From positions 248,001 through 312,000 of the forward strand of contig NZ_JAAXOX010000003.1 of assembly GCF_012396125.1 (NCBI RefSeq): a DNA stretch of 64,000 nt. The letters run 5' to 3'. This stretch comes from Cellulomonas denverensis. GTDB taxonomy: Bacteria > Actinomycetota > Actinomycetes > Actinomycetales > Cellulomonadaceae. The notes beneath the pieces were generated by a model. That model ran no database searches and was not told where the DNA came from. It saw nothing but the letters and a program-made list of their open reading frames with translations. Of the stretch, positions 27,847 to 35,755 are shown one piece after another (position 1 is the stretch's first letter; every line of letters begins with the position of its first letter). A program made the position numbers and the translations under genes.

Positions 27847-28284
27847 TCAGAGCTGCGGCAGGTGCCCCAGGCGGCGGATCATCCGCCAGTGGTTGGTGTC
27901 GCCGGTGCGGGTGAACTCGATCTGGTCCAGGAGGGCCTCGGCGAGCGGGAGTCCGCGGCCACCCTCGGCCTGCTCGTCGGGCATCCCCTTGCCGCGGGTC
28001 GGCTGGAAGGACTGGCCGGTGTCGTCCAGGTCGGCCTCGATCTCCTCCGGGCGGACCTGGATGGTGAACCGCCAGCGGACCTCGCCCTCGGGTTGGCCGT
28101 ACTCGACGACGTTGTTGGCGATCTCGATCACCGCGGTCTCGAACAGCATCACGTCGGTCGGGTCGAGTTCGGGATGGTCGTGCGCCGCCTGGGCCAGCAG
28201 GTCGTGCACGGCGCCGATCTGCTCGGGCACTGCGAAGCCCTCGAGGGTGTAGACCCGCTCCGCCGAGGGCTGCTCACCAGTCAT
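27847..28284 (-). CDS. RsbW-like anti-sigma/serine kinase (HATPase_c)
   Basis: This is a 145-residue GHKL-fold protein of the RsbW/SpoIIAB class, which phosphorylates a STAS partner and binds either that partner or a target such as a sigma factor. The N-box is [16 protein letters not shown] (about 49-64), the G1 box is DLDDTG (about 86-91) and the G2 box is [14 protein letters not shown] (about 108-121). The ATP site therefore looks complete. It starts inside the end of the STAS gene (11-bp overlap) and ends 35 nt before the preferred start of the serine-rich adhesin, so it is probably in the same transcript. No sigma factor gene is in the window. Confidence 0.9.
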   Translation of the reverse strand: MTGEQPSAERVYTLEGFAVPEQIGAVHDLLAQAAHDHPELDPTDVMLFETAVIEIANNVVEYGQPEGEVRWRFTIQVRPEEIEADLDDTGQSFQPTRGKGMPDEQAEGGRGLPLAEALLDQIEFTRTGDTNHWRMIRRLGHLPQL

Positions 28285-28606
28285 GGAGTGCCTCGTCGAT
28301 GGTCGTGTAGGGCGACAGGATCCGGTCGAGGTTGGTCAGCTTGAGCACCGCCAGCACCTGGGCGCTCGGTGCGGCGACCCGCAGATCGCCGCCCTGTTGG
28401 CGTGCCGCCTTGAGCCCGCCGATCAGCGCGCCGAGCCCGGAGGAGTCGATGAAGTCGACCTCGTGCAGGTCGACCACCAGGCGGGCCTTGCCGGCGGTGA
28501 TCAGGTCGTCGATCCGCGACTTGAACGGTGGTGCGGCCACCAGGTTGAACTTCCCCTGGGGGGTCAGCACCACGTGCGTGCCCTGATCTGCTTCCGCAAA
28601 GGTCAT
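28274..28606 (-). CDS. STAS-domain anti-anti-sigma factor (RsbV-like)
   Basis: This is a 110-residue single STAS domain. It would be the phosphorylated switch protein between the downstream RsbW-like kinase and the upstream PP2C phosphatase. The phospho-acceptor motif is intact: VDFIDSSGLGALIGGLKAAR, with the DSSGLG serine pair at about 55-56. AAGGAG lies 9 nt before ATG 28606. With phosphatase, antagonist and kinase adjacent, all parts of a partner-switching module are present except the final target. Confidence 0.93.
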   Translation of the reverse strand: MTFAEADQGTHVVLTPQGKFNLVAAPPFKSRIDDLITAGKARLVVDLHEVDFIDSSGLGALIGGLKAARQQGGDLRVAAPSAQVLAVLKLTNLDRILSPYTTIDEALHDW

Positions 28607-28625
28607 CGGTGGTGCTCCTTGTCTG

Positions 28626-29825
28626 TCAGGCTGTCGCGGTCTCGACGGCCGAGCCGCCCATGCGCCGGAGCACGACGGCGGTCACGTCGTCGGTCGCCCC
28701 CTGTCCGACCGCGAACTCGACGATCCGGTCGACGATCTGCCGGCAGCTCAGCGCCGGGTCCTGGATGGCCGGGAGCTGTGCGGCCGCGAGCTCGAAGGAG
28801 TCGTCGAAGACGTCGAACACCCCGTCGGACACCACGACCAGCAGCTCGTCCTCGGCCAGGACGTCGGAGGCGGAGGTCCAGCTGTCCTGGATCGGCATCC
28901 CGAGCGGCAGGTACTGCTGGGCCAACCGGCGGTGGCCGCGCGGGGAGACGATCACGGCCAGGCCGTGCCCGGCGTCGACGTAGTCGAGTGCGCCGGTGGC
29001 CGGGTCGAGCCGCCCGACCCAGAGCGTGGAGAACCGGTTGTTCGCGTCCAGGTCGTGCTGGACGGTCATCGCGGTCTGCCCGATCGCGTCACCGACCTGC
29101 GAGTACCGGGAGTGCCCGCGGAGCACCGCCCGGACCTCGGAGGCGATCAGCGACGCGGCTAGGCCCTTGCCCATCACGTCTCCGAGCACGATCTGCAGTC
29201 GCTTGCCGGTGCCGGAGGGACCGTCGACGACGTGCCAGTCGAAGTAGTCGCCGCCGGCCTCGCGCGCGGGCTGGACCCGGCCGGCGATCTCCACCCCGGA
29301 GATGGCGGGGGCGGCGGTCGGCAGCATGAGCTGCTGCACCTGCCCGGCCAGGTCCATCTCCTCCTGGACCGCCAGCTCCCGTTCCAGCAGGGCGCCGAGG
29401 TCGGAGAGCATCTCGCGCTGCTGCCGGCCGAGCGTGCGGGGTGAGACGTCCAGGATGCACAACGCGCCGATGTTCTGGCCGCTCTGCCCGCGCACCGGCA
29501 CCCCGGCGTAGAACCGCACCCGCGGCCCGCTCTGCACGGAGGCGATGGTGGAGAAGCGCTCGTCCTCGCGCAGGTCGCGGATCTCCAGGATCTCGTCCTG
29601 CTGGACCGTCACGCCGCACAGGGAGTCCTCGACCGGCATCTCCCCGGTGGGGTAGCCGACCGAGGCGACGGTGAACTCGGAGTCGTTGCCGATCAGGTTC
29701 AGCGCGGCGATCGGGGCGCCGAAGATCGCCTGGGCCAGCCGGACGACCCGGTCGTACCGCTCGCCGGGAACGCTGCGCGCGATCGCCTCGGCCTCGATCC
29801 GGCCGGTGCTGGGGGGCATCACCAT
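28626..29825 (-). CDS. GAF-PP2C phosphatase (RsbU/SpoIIE class)
   Basis: This is a serine phosphatase of about 399 residues that would dephosphorylate the STAS protein. An N-terminal GAF domain (about 20-155: FGAPIAALNLI, SLCGVTVQQDEILEI, VRFYAGVPVRG, IGALCILD) is a likely small-molecule or redox sensor. A short linker helix leads to the PPM/SpoIIE catalytic domain (about 180-390). Metal-site motifs are EAGGDYFDW, LGDVMGKG, SDGVFDVFD and TDDVTAVVL. ATG 29825 has GAGG 8 nt upstream; GTG 29834 is an alternative. The roadblock-like gene ends 10 nt before this start, so both are probably one unit. Confidence 0.92.
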   Translation of the reverse strand: MVMPPSTGRIEAEAIARSVPGERYDRVVRLAQAIFGAPIAALNLIGNDSEFTVASVGYPTGEMPVEDSLCGVTVQQDEILEIRDLREDERFSTIASVQSGPRVRFYAGVPVRGQSGQNIGALCILDVSPRTLGRQQREMLSDLGALLERELAVQEEMDLAGQVQQLMLPTAAPAISGVEIAGRVQPAREAGGDYFDWHVVDGPSGTGKRLQIVLGDVMGKGLAASLIASEVRAVLRGHSRYSQVGDAIGQTAMTVQHDLDANNRFSTLWVGRLDPATGALDYVDAGHGLAVIVSPRGHRRLAQQYLPLGMPIQDSWTSASDVLAEDELLVVVSDGVFDVFDDSFELAAAQLPAIQDPALSCRQIVDRIVEFAVGQGATDDVTAVVLRRMGGSAVETATA

Positions 29826-29835
29826 GGTGGACACC

Positions 29836-30255
29836 TCAGACCGGCAGGCTGTCGAGGAGGGGCTCGATCCGCAGCACCGACCGGCGCGTGGCGGACCACC
29901 CCATTCCCAGGGACGTCTCCCGGCCCGTGATCAGGACCACTACGGCCTCGGGGTGGTTGGGCAGCACCATCATGAAGTGGATCGTGTGCCGGGTGGTCAT
30001 CTGCATCTCCTCCACCAGTCGCTCGCTGGGGCGACCGCGTTTGGCGGAGATCAGGTCCTCCACATGGCGGACGGTCCGGCCGCGGAACATCTCCACCGAG
30101 GCTGCGGCCACGGCCTCCAGGTACTCCTGCGTGAAGTAGGACACCCGGTGTGCGACGCCGAGTAGGGCGCCGGATCGCATGTCGGCGACGGCGCAGCCCA
30201 CCGCGCCGTCCACCTCGTCGATGACGGACTCCATGACGCTGTCGAGCGCGGTCAT
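29836..30255 (-). CDS. Roadblock/LC7-like small protein
   Basis: This is a 139-residue protein that may have a roadblock/LC7 or profilin-like fold: a helix (ALDSVMESVIDEVDG), the strand pair AVGCAVADMRSGALLGVA, then helix, strand and helix. Such proteins often regulate small GTPases or scaffold signalling complexes. Some actinobacterial signalling operons carry one, but no GTPase is present here. It is the first gene of the presumed twelve-gene operon. ATG 30255 has no Shine-Dalgarno site, but TAGCGT lies 7 nt upstream, which suggests a leaderless transcript. An in-frame ATG at 30348 would add 31 residues. Confidence 0.65.
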   Translation of the reverse strand: MTALDSVMESVIDEVDGAVGCAVADMRSGALLGVAHRVSYFTQEYLEAVAAASVEMFRGRTVRHVEDLISAKRGRPSERLVEEMQMTTRHTIHFMMVLPNHPEAVVVLITGRETSLGMGWSATRRSVLRIEPLLDSLPV

Positions 30256-30262
30256 GTTTTGG

Positions 30263-30268
30263 ACGCTA
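30263..30268 (-). promoter_or_regulatory. Possible -10 box for a leaderless operon transcript
   Basis: On the minus strand TAGCGT ends 7 nt before ATG 30255. In actinobacteria a TANNNT box at this distance is typical of leaderless mRNAs starting at the A of ATG. No convincing -35 TTGACA was seen, so a non-housekeeping sigma factor is possible. This would be the promoter for the signalling and accessory Sec genes. Confidence 0.4.
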
Positions 30269-30366
30269 GCACTCAGTTCTCCACCCCGACAGTGGGCGGA
30301 ACGAGCGATTTGCGGACTTTTCCTGATGAGTACACGAGCGATGTTCATCTGGGTGCTTGCGGTTTA

Positions 30367-30386
30367 CGATATATCGGTACCTATCG
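30367..30386 (+). promoter_or_regulatory. PadR operator candidate
   Basis: Just upstream of padR lies CGATATATCG (30367-30376), a perfect 10-bp palindrome, followed by GGTACC and TATCG. Together CGATA-N10-TATCG (30367-30371 and 30382-30386) forms a wider dyad. This AT-rich patch in GC-rich DNA is a natural site for autorepression by the PadR protein. It may also influence the divergent roadblock/PP2C operon, whose start is about 110 bp away. Confidence 0.5.
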
Positions 30387-30404
30387 CTGAGAGAGGAGCT
30401 CGTC

Positions 30405-30956
30405 ATGCATACGGCATTCGGCACCGACGGCCTGCGTGGTACCGACCGGCTCGGGTCCGGTCTGCGGGAGATGGTCGAAGGGGCACGCGAACTACTGGAG
30501 AACCGGCCCGGACAGACCCGGCGGCCACGCGGTGACGTGCGCGCGGCCATCCTGGCGCTGCTGGCCGAGGAACCCATGCACGGCTACCAGCTGATCAGCG
30601 AGATCGAGAAGCGCAGCGGGGGATCCTGGCGCCCGAGCCCCGGTTCGGTGTACCCGACCCTCCAGCTGCTGGCCGACGAGGGCCTGGTCCGGGTCGAGGT
30701 CGTCGGGGAGAAGAAGACCTACTCGCTGACCTCCGCCGGTACCGAGGCGGCCGCGGCGGGGGCAGACTCGCTGCCGTGGGAGTCGGCGCAGACCCGGGAC
30801 GCGGAGCGGGCCAGCGCGCTGCCCCGGGCCGGGGTCAAACTGGCGCAGGCGCTGGCACAGCTCGGGCACGACGCCACCCCGGAGCAGGTCGAGCAGGCGG
30901 TGCAGGTGGTGAACGACGCCCGCCGGAAGATCTACACGATCCTCGCCGAGAGCTAG
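30405..30956 (+). CDS. PadR-family transcriptional regulator
   Basis: This is a 183-residue winged-helix repressor. The PadR domain (about 45-120) shows RAAILALLAEEPMHGYQLISEIEKRS, then GGSWRPSPGSVYPTLQLLADEGLV and the wing VEVVGEKKTYSLT. The C-terminal helical part (about 130-183) would form the dimer. ATG 30405 has GAGAGGAG 7 nt upstream; the in-frame TTG 48 bases earlier lacks one. Two bases after its stop begins the UbiB-like kinase gene, probably its target. Confidence 0.92.
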   Translation: MHTAFGTDGLRGTDRLGSGLREMVEGARELLENRPGQTRRPRGDVRAAILALLAEEPMHGYQLISEIEKRSGGSWRPSPGSVYPTLQLLADEGLVRVEVVGEKKTYSLTSAGTEAAAAGADSLPWESAQTRDAERASALPRAGVKLAQALAQLGHDATPEQVEQAVQVVNDARRKIYTILAES

Positions 30957-30958
30957 GC

Positions 30959-32641
30959 ATGGCGGCGGATCACCAGGCGCTCACCACCCGTCAGGCCCGT
31001 GCCCGGTACCGCCGGATCGTGCGCTTCGCCGCTCGGGTCATGGTCGTGGAGTGGTGGTACGAGCTCGTGCTGCCCCGGATCGGGCTGGCCCGGCTGTCCG
31101 AGCGCGGGCGGCTGGACCGGATGCGGCGCTTCGCACGCGGGTTCCACGGCCTCGCGCTCGCCCTCGGTGGGCTGATGATCAAGGTCGGCCAGTTCATGTC
31201 CACCCGGTTGGACGTGCTGCCACCGGAGATCACCGGCGAGCTGGACGGGCTGCAGGACGAGGTGCCCGCGGTGCCCTACGACGCGATCCGGGCGGTGGTG
31301 GAGGCCGACCTCGGGCACCCCCTGTCCGCGGCCTTCACCGCCTTCGACCCGGTGCCGGTCGCCGCCGCCTCGCTCGGGCAGGCACACCGGGCGCGGCTGT
31401 CACCCGCGCTGGCCGCCGACTCCGGCTTCGCCGAGGTGATGGTCAAGGTGCAACGGCCCGGCATCGACACCATCGTCGACGTCGACCTGGCCGCGCTGCG
31501 CCGGATCGCGGGCTGGCTCAGCCGGGTGCGGTTCATCTCCTCCCGGGTCGACGCGCCCGCCATCGTCGAGGAGTTCGCCACCACCAGCCTGCTGGAGATC
31601 GACTACCTGCACGAGGCGGTCAACGCCGAGCGCTTCGCCGAGGACTTCGCAGCCGACCAGCGGGTCGCCACGCCACGGGTCGCCTGGGAGCGGACCGCCG
31701 GCCGGGTCCTCACCCTGGAGGACGTCAGCGCGATCAAGATCTCCGACGTCGACGCGCTGCGCGGTGCCGGCATCGATCCCGGGAAGGTCGCCGACGAGCT
31801 CGCCCGGGTCACGTTCGAGCAACTGTTCGTGCACGGCTTCTTCCATGCCGACCCGCACCCCGGCAACATCTTCGTCACCCCAGGCGAACCGGACTGGACG
31901 CTCACCTTCGTCGACTTCGGGATGATGGGCGAGATCCCCGACACCCTGCGGGACGGGCTGCGGGACGTGGTGATCGCGATCGTCGGCCGGGACGCCCGCG
32001 GCATGGTCGCCGGCATCCAGCGGGTCGGGGTCCTGCTGCCCACCGCCGACACCGCCGGCCTGGAACGGGCGATGACCGAACTGTTCGACCGGTTCGGCGG
32101 GATGGCGGTCTCCGAACTGGCCGCGATCGACCGGCGGGAGATGACCGACTTCGCCGATGAGTTCGGCGACACGCTGCGCTCGCTGCCGGTCCAGCTCCCG
32201 GAGAACTTCCTGCTGGTGATTCGCGCGATCTCGGTGGTCTCCGGGGTCTGCACCGCGCTCAACCCCGCGTTCAACATGTGGGAGGCGGTCGACCCCTACG
32301 CCCGGTCACTGGTCCGCGACGAGGGCGGCCGGACCGTGCAGCAACTCGGCCGTCAGGTCATCTCCACCGCCAGCACGGTCGCCGCGCTGCCGCGCCGGAT
32401 CGACGGTGTGCTGACCCAGCTGGAACAGGGCCGGCTGTCGGTGGCCTCACCCGCGACCGAACGACGACTGCTGGCCGTGGAGCGGGCGGTCGGCCGGGTG
32501 GTGTCCGCGGTGCTGTTCGCCGGGCTGCTGATCGCCGGGGTGCTGCTGCGGCCGGAGTCGCCGGGGTGGGGGACCGGGCTGATGGTGGCGGCGGTGCTGC
32601 CGCTGGGGCACGCGCTGCTGTCCGGGCGGCGATGGCGGTAG
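30959..32641 (+). CDS. ABC1/UbiB (AarF)-family atypical kinase, membrane-anchored
   Basis: This 560-residue protein belongs to the UbiB/ADCK family of atypical kinase-like ATPases, linked to quinone or isoprenoid lipid handling. Visible landmarks are GLMIKVGQFMSTRLDVLPPEI (KxGQ motif), ASLGQAHRA, MVKVQRPGI (the nucleotide-site lysine), HGFFHADPHPGNIF (catalytic loop) and FVDFGMMGE (DFG). Two hydrophobic helices at about 510-530 and 535-553 anchor the C-terminus, as in other UbiB proteins. It follows padR by 2 nt, so the pair forms an operon and PadR probably controls it. The lipid substrate is unknown. Confidence 0.92.
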   Translation: MAADHQALTTRQARARYRRIVRFAARVMVVEWWYELVLPRIGLARLSERGRLDRMRRFARGFHGLALALGGLMIKVGQFMSTRLDVLPPEITGELDGLQDEVPAVPYDAIRAVVEADLGHPLSAAFTAFDPVPVAAASLGQAHRARLSPALAADSGFAEVMVKVQRPGIDTIVDVDLAALRRIAGWLSRVRFISSRVDAPAIVEEFATTSLLEIDYLHEAVNAERFAEDFAADQRVATPRVAWERTAGRVLTLEDVSAIKISDVDALRGAGIDPGKVADELARVTFEQLFVHGFFHADPHPGNIFVTPGEPDWTLTFVDFGMMGEIPDTLRDGLRDVVIAIVGRDARGMVAGIQRVGVLLPTADTAGLERAMTELFDRFGGMAVSELAAIDRREMTDFADEFGDTLRSLPVQLPENFLLVIRAISVVSGVCTALNPAFNMWEAVDPYARSLVRDEGGRTVQQLGRQVISTASTVAALPRRIDGVLTQLEQGRLSVASPATERRLLAVERAVGRVVSAVLFAGLLIAGVLLRPESPGWGTGLMVAAVLPLGHALLSGRRWR

Positions 32642-32735
32642 GACGGTCGCCGACGCGCCGCGCCTGATCCGCCCGAACCGCCAGGAGCGCGGCCAGGATC
32701 GAAGCGGGGGACGCGACAAGGACCAGGAGCCCACG

Positions 32736-33971
32736 GTGAGTGACGAGATCGAGCTGATCAGCGACGGAACAGGGGTGGCGGTGCTCGGTCACCCCGGGGC
32801 GGTGGAGCGGTTCCTGACCGCGCATGGGCTGTATGCCGAGAGCCGTACGCTCGCCCTCCCCGGCGCCGCGCTCGGGGCCGCCTCGGACGTCCTCACGCTC
32901 GGAGCCACCGTCGCGGAGAACTCCGGTCGATGGGTCAAGATGACCAAAGAGTCTGCCCGGCTTTTGGCGGAGCACACACCCATGAAAGGGAGCACTCCCG
33001 GGACCTTCCGCGGGGTCATCCGAAACGACAACGGCATCACGGATCTCTTGGAGTTCTTCCGACCTGGGTCGCCGTTCGCCAACCCCGCCATGCTGGCGGG
33101 GATCGGCGGTGTGATGGCCCAGCTCGCGATGCAGCAGAGCATGGCCGAGATCACCGACTACCTGGAGGCGATCGACAAGAAGGTCGACGACGTCCTGCGG
33201 GCCCAGAAGGACGCCGTGCTGGCGGACATGATCGGCGTCGACCTGATGATCGACGAGGCGATGGCGATCCGGGACGAGGTCGGCGGCGTCTCCGAGGTGA
33301 CCTGGTCCAAGATCCAGGACTCGGCCGGGACGATCGCCCGGACCCAGGCCTATGCGCTGCGCCGGCTGGACGGACTGGTCGAGAAGCTGGCCGAGACGAC
33401 CAAGGTCGGCGACCTGGCGCGCATCGCCCGTGACGTCGAGACCGAGGGGCAGGAGTGGCTGGCAGTCCTGGCGCACTGCTGCCGGCTGGCCGACGGATTG
33501 GCGGTGCTGGAACTCGACCGGGTGCTGGACGCGCTGCCCGAGGAGCTGGATCGCCACCGCCTCGCGCTGCGGACCGCCCGGCGCCGGCGCCTGGACCTGA
33601 TCGACCAGACCCTGGACCGGCTGGCCGGGCGGATGGCCGAGGCCGCCGACCGGGCGAACCAGCGGGTGCTGCTGCACCCGGGTTCGGCGCCGGCGGTCGT
33701 GGAGTCCGGTGAGCGGGTCCGCGGTGAGCTGGCCGCGTTCCGGGACGGACTCGGGCTGAGCGGCGAGTGGGAGTCGCTGGCCGCCCGCCGGTGGCTGGAC
33801 GCGGCGGGGGACGTGCGGGACCGGGCGCTGGAGACCGGCGCGGAGGGTCTGGGCGTCGCTCGCCGGATCGGGGTCGAGACCCTTGGCCGCACTCGCGCCG
33901 TCACCGGTGGGATCGCCGAGCGGGCCCGGCGGCGCCGGGGGCCGACCGAGGACGAGCGCCCTGTCGGTTGA
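32736..33971 (+). CDS. Unknown helical protein (actinobacterial hypothetical)
   Basis: No function is recognised. The 411-residue protein starts at GTG 32736 (MSDEIELISDGTGVAVLGHPGAVERFLTAHGL), a small beta/alpha segment (1-60). Then comes a mixed region with a mildly hydrophobic stretch (FANPAMLAGIGGVMAQLAMQQ, about 113-135) and a long helical, Arg/Glu/Leu-rich remainder that looks like coiled coil (about 140-330). The end is basic. The segment 32930-33070 has visibly lower GC and less biased codons than its neighbours. Proteins with this opening seem common in actinobacteria, but I know of no assigned role. Confidence 0.75.
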   Translation: MSDEIELISDGTGVAVLGHPGAVERFLTAHGLYAESRTLALPGAALGAASDVLTLGATVAENSGRWVKMTKESARLLAEHTPMKGSTPGTFRGVIRNDNGITDLLEFFRPGSPFANPAMLAGIGGVMAQLAMQQSMAEITDYLEAIDKKVDDVLRAQKDAVLADMIGVDLMIDEAMAIRDEVGGVSEVTWSKIQDSAGTIARTQAYALRRLDGLVEKLAETTKVGDLARIARDVETEGQEWLAVLAHCCRLADGLAVLELDRVLDALPEELDRHRLALRTARRRRLDLIDQTLDRLAGRMAEAADRANQRVLLHPGSAPAVVESGERVRGELAAFRDGLGLSGEWESLAARRWLDAAGDVRDRALETGAEGLGVARRIGVETLGRTRAVTGGIAERARRRRGPTEDERPVG

Positions 33972-33989
33972 GTGCGGCACGATCGCCCC

Positions 33990-34283
33990 ATGCGCGTCAG
34001 CTTCGAGGCCCCGCTCTGGCAGTGGCAGTCCCGCCCCGACCTGTGGACCTTCGTCTCCGTGCCCGCCGACCTGTCGGACGAGATCCTGGACCGGGCGGCG
34101 GGGCACACCCACGGCTTCGGGTCCGTGCGGGTGGAGGTGACGGTCGGGGCGACCACCTGGCGGACGTCGATCTTCCCCGGTGACGACGGCTATGCGCTGC
34201 CGGTCAAGCGGGCGGTGCGGGACGCGGAAGGGCTGTCGCTGGGTGGCCCGGTCGGGGTGAGCCTGCGGTTGCTGGACCTCTAG
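33990..34283 (+). CDS. DUF1905-domain small protein
   Basis: This is a 97-residue single-domain protein of the DUF1905 family, which has a compact beta-barrel fold and no settled function. The pattern FEAPLWQWQSRPDLWTFVSVP, then GFGSVRVEVTVGATTWRTSIFP and YALPVKRAVRDAEGLSLGGPVGVSLRLLDL, covers the whole domain. ATG 33990 is preferred to GTG 33972. Its TAG stop shares CTAG (34280-34283) with the convergent membrane protein gene. Confidence 0.88.
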   Translation: MRVSFEAPLWQWQSRPDLWTFVSVPADLSDEILDRAAGHTHGFGSVRVEVTVGATTWRTSIFPGDDGYALPVKRAVRDAEGLSLGGPVGVSLRLLDL

Positions 34284-34630
34284 GCGGCGAGCCCCACGGT
34301 CTCCGGCGCCGACTCGACCGCCGGTGCGCCGGCCTGGGTGGGCAGCACTGCGGACTCGGCCTCGGCCGCGCGCTGCTGCGCCCGCTGCCGCCGCGCCCGC
34401 AGCACGACCATGACCGCGTGCGTCCCGACGACCGCCCAGACCGCGTTGGTGACCACCGACGGCCAGACGCCGGAGGAGGCGGCGACCAGTCCCATGAACA
34501 GGCCGCTGATCACGTTGGCGAGCTGGTAGCGCCCGGAGGTGGGCGCCCAGGTGCCGCGGGTGACGAAGACGTACGCGATGAGGCAGGTGACCGCGCCGAC
34601 CCAACCAAGGGCGGTGATGACGGCGGACAT
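34280..34630 (-). CDS. CBU_0592-like small membrane protein
   Basis: This is a 116-residue membrane protein with three or four predicted helices (about 4-24, 40-55 and 60-80) followed by a basic, Ala-rich cytoplasmic tail. The pattern LGWVGAVTCLIAYVFVTRG, YQLANVISG and AVWAVVGTHAVM fits the CBU_0592 family, whose members have no proven function. The gene is divergent from the LysR regulator at 34781. Confidence 0.75.
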   Translation of the reverse strand: MSAVITALGWVGAVTCLIAYVFVTRGTWAPTSGRYQLANVISGLFMGLVAASSGVWPSVVTNAVWAVVGTHAVMVVLRARRQRAQQRAAEAESAVLPTQAGAPAVESAPETVGLAA

Positions 34631-34722
34631 GGGCGTCTCCGGGCAGGACGAAAGTGGGCACGAGAGGGGAGATGTCGCCCGGATCGCCGGTGCGACACAC
34701 CAAGTCTGAGCCCTCTGCTAGC

Positions 34723-34737
34723 TTCAGCACAATCGAA
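34723..34737. promoter_or_regulatory. Possible LysR binding site
   Basis: TTC-N9-GAA (34723-34725 and 34735-34737) contains the T-N11-A pattern of LysR-type regulators. It lies in a lower-GC patch between the divergent membrane protein and lysR genes, 44 nt before the lysR start. Such sites are degenerate, so this is only a candidate. Confidence 0.35.
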
Positions 34738-34780
34738 CAACGTTGGACCAGGGATGTAGCGGAGCTTAAGGGGTAAAGCG

Positions 34781-35683
34781 TTGGCAACGGACCCGCGAAG
34801 ACTTGCTGTGCTGCTGGCCGTGCACCGGGCCGGTGGGGTGCTCGCAGCAGCGGATCTGCTTCATGTCACGCCCTCGGCCGTGTCACAGCAGATTCAGCGA
34901 CTGGAGGCCGAAGAAGGGGTGGCGGTGCTGGACCGCGGGCCCCGCGGCGCCACGCTCACCGCGGCCGGACGGATCCTGGCGGAGGCGGCCGAGCGGATCG
35001 AGGCGGAGCTGGTCGAGGCGCGCAAGTCGCTGGCGGCGATGGAGGGGGAGCTGTCCGGCCGGGTGACGGTGGCCGGGTTCCAGACCGCGATCCGAGCGGT
35101 GATCGCCCCGGCGATGGGGGTGATCGCCGAACACCATCCCGGCATCGACCTGGTGATCGAGGAACGCGAGCCGGCCGAGTCGCTGCGCCGGCTGCGGGAG
35201 GGCGACGCCGACATCGTGCTGCTGGAGCGGGACGAGGAGGCGGACGCCCATGTGCCGCGCGGACAGCGGGACGTGGTGCTGCTGGAGGAGCCGTGGCGCG
35301 CGGTGCTGCCGCCGGCGGTCGCCACCCCGGCCCAGCTGTCCGACCTGGCAGGGGCGACCTGGCTGGGGGCGGAGCCGGGGACCGCGGCGGCGCGGGCGCT
35401 GGGCCGGATCGCCGGAGCGGTCGGGCCGATGACGGTGCGGCACGTGTACTACGACTTCGATGTCGCGCTGGCGTTGGTCGCGGCCGGGCAGGGGATCGGG
35501 ATGCTGCCCGCGCTGGCACTGCAGGGCGACCTGCCGGAGCAGGTGACGGTGGCGACGGTGCCGGGGCTGGGCTCGCGCCGACTGGTGGCGCGGCACCGGG
35601 CGACCCGGCGCGAGCCCGGCCCCGCGGTGTCGGCGGTGATCGACGAGCTGCTGGCGGCGGCGTCGGGGCTGGATCTGGTGTGA
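34781..35683 (+). CDS. LysR-family transcriptional regulator
   Basis: This 300-residue regulator has an N-terminal winged helix (about 5-65: RLAVLLAVHRAGGVLAAADLLHVTPSAVSQQIQRLE) and a periplasmic-binding-like effector domain (about 90-295: GRVTVAGFQTAIRAVIAP through VAAGQGIGMLPALAL). The start is TTG 34781; the region GGAGCTTAAGGGG upstream can supply a ribosome site. The target is not evident, but LysR genes usually control the divergent gene, here the CBU_0592-like membrane protein. Confidence 0.9.
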   Translation: MATDPRRLAVLLAVHRAGGVLAAADLLHVTPSAVSQQIQRLEAEEGVAVLDRGPRGATLTAAGRILAEAAERIEAELVEARKSLAAMEGELSGRVTVAGFQTAIRAVIAPAMGVIAEHHPGIDLVIEEREPAESLRRLREGDADIVLLERDEEADAHVPRGQRDVVLLEEPWRAVLPPAVATPAQLSDLAGATWLGAEPGTAAARALGRIAGAVGPMTVRHVYYDFDVALALVAAGQGIGMLPALALQGDLPEQVTVATVPGLGSRRLVARHRATRREPGPAVSAVIDELLAAASGLDLV

Positions 35684-35755
35684 ACGCTTGACGCGGCGCG
35701 GTCCCGGTCGGAGAGTGACCTGTGTCACACTCAGCCGCCGCAGGGGAGCAGCGCC

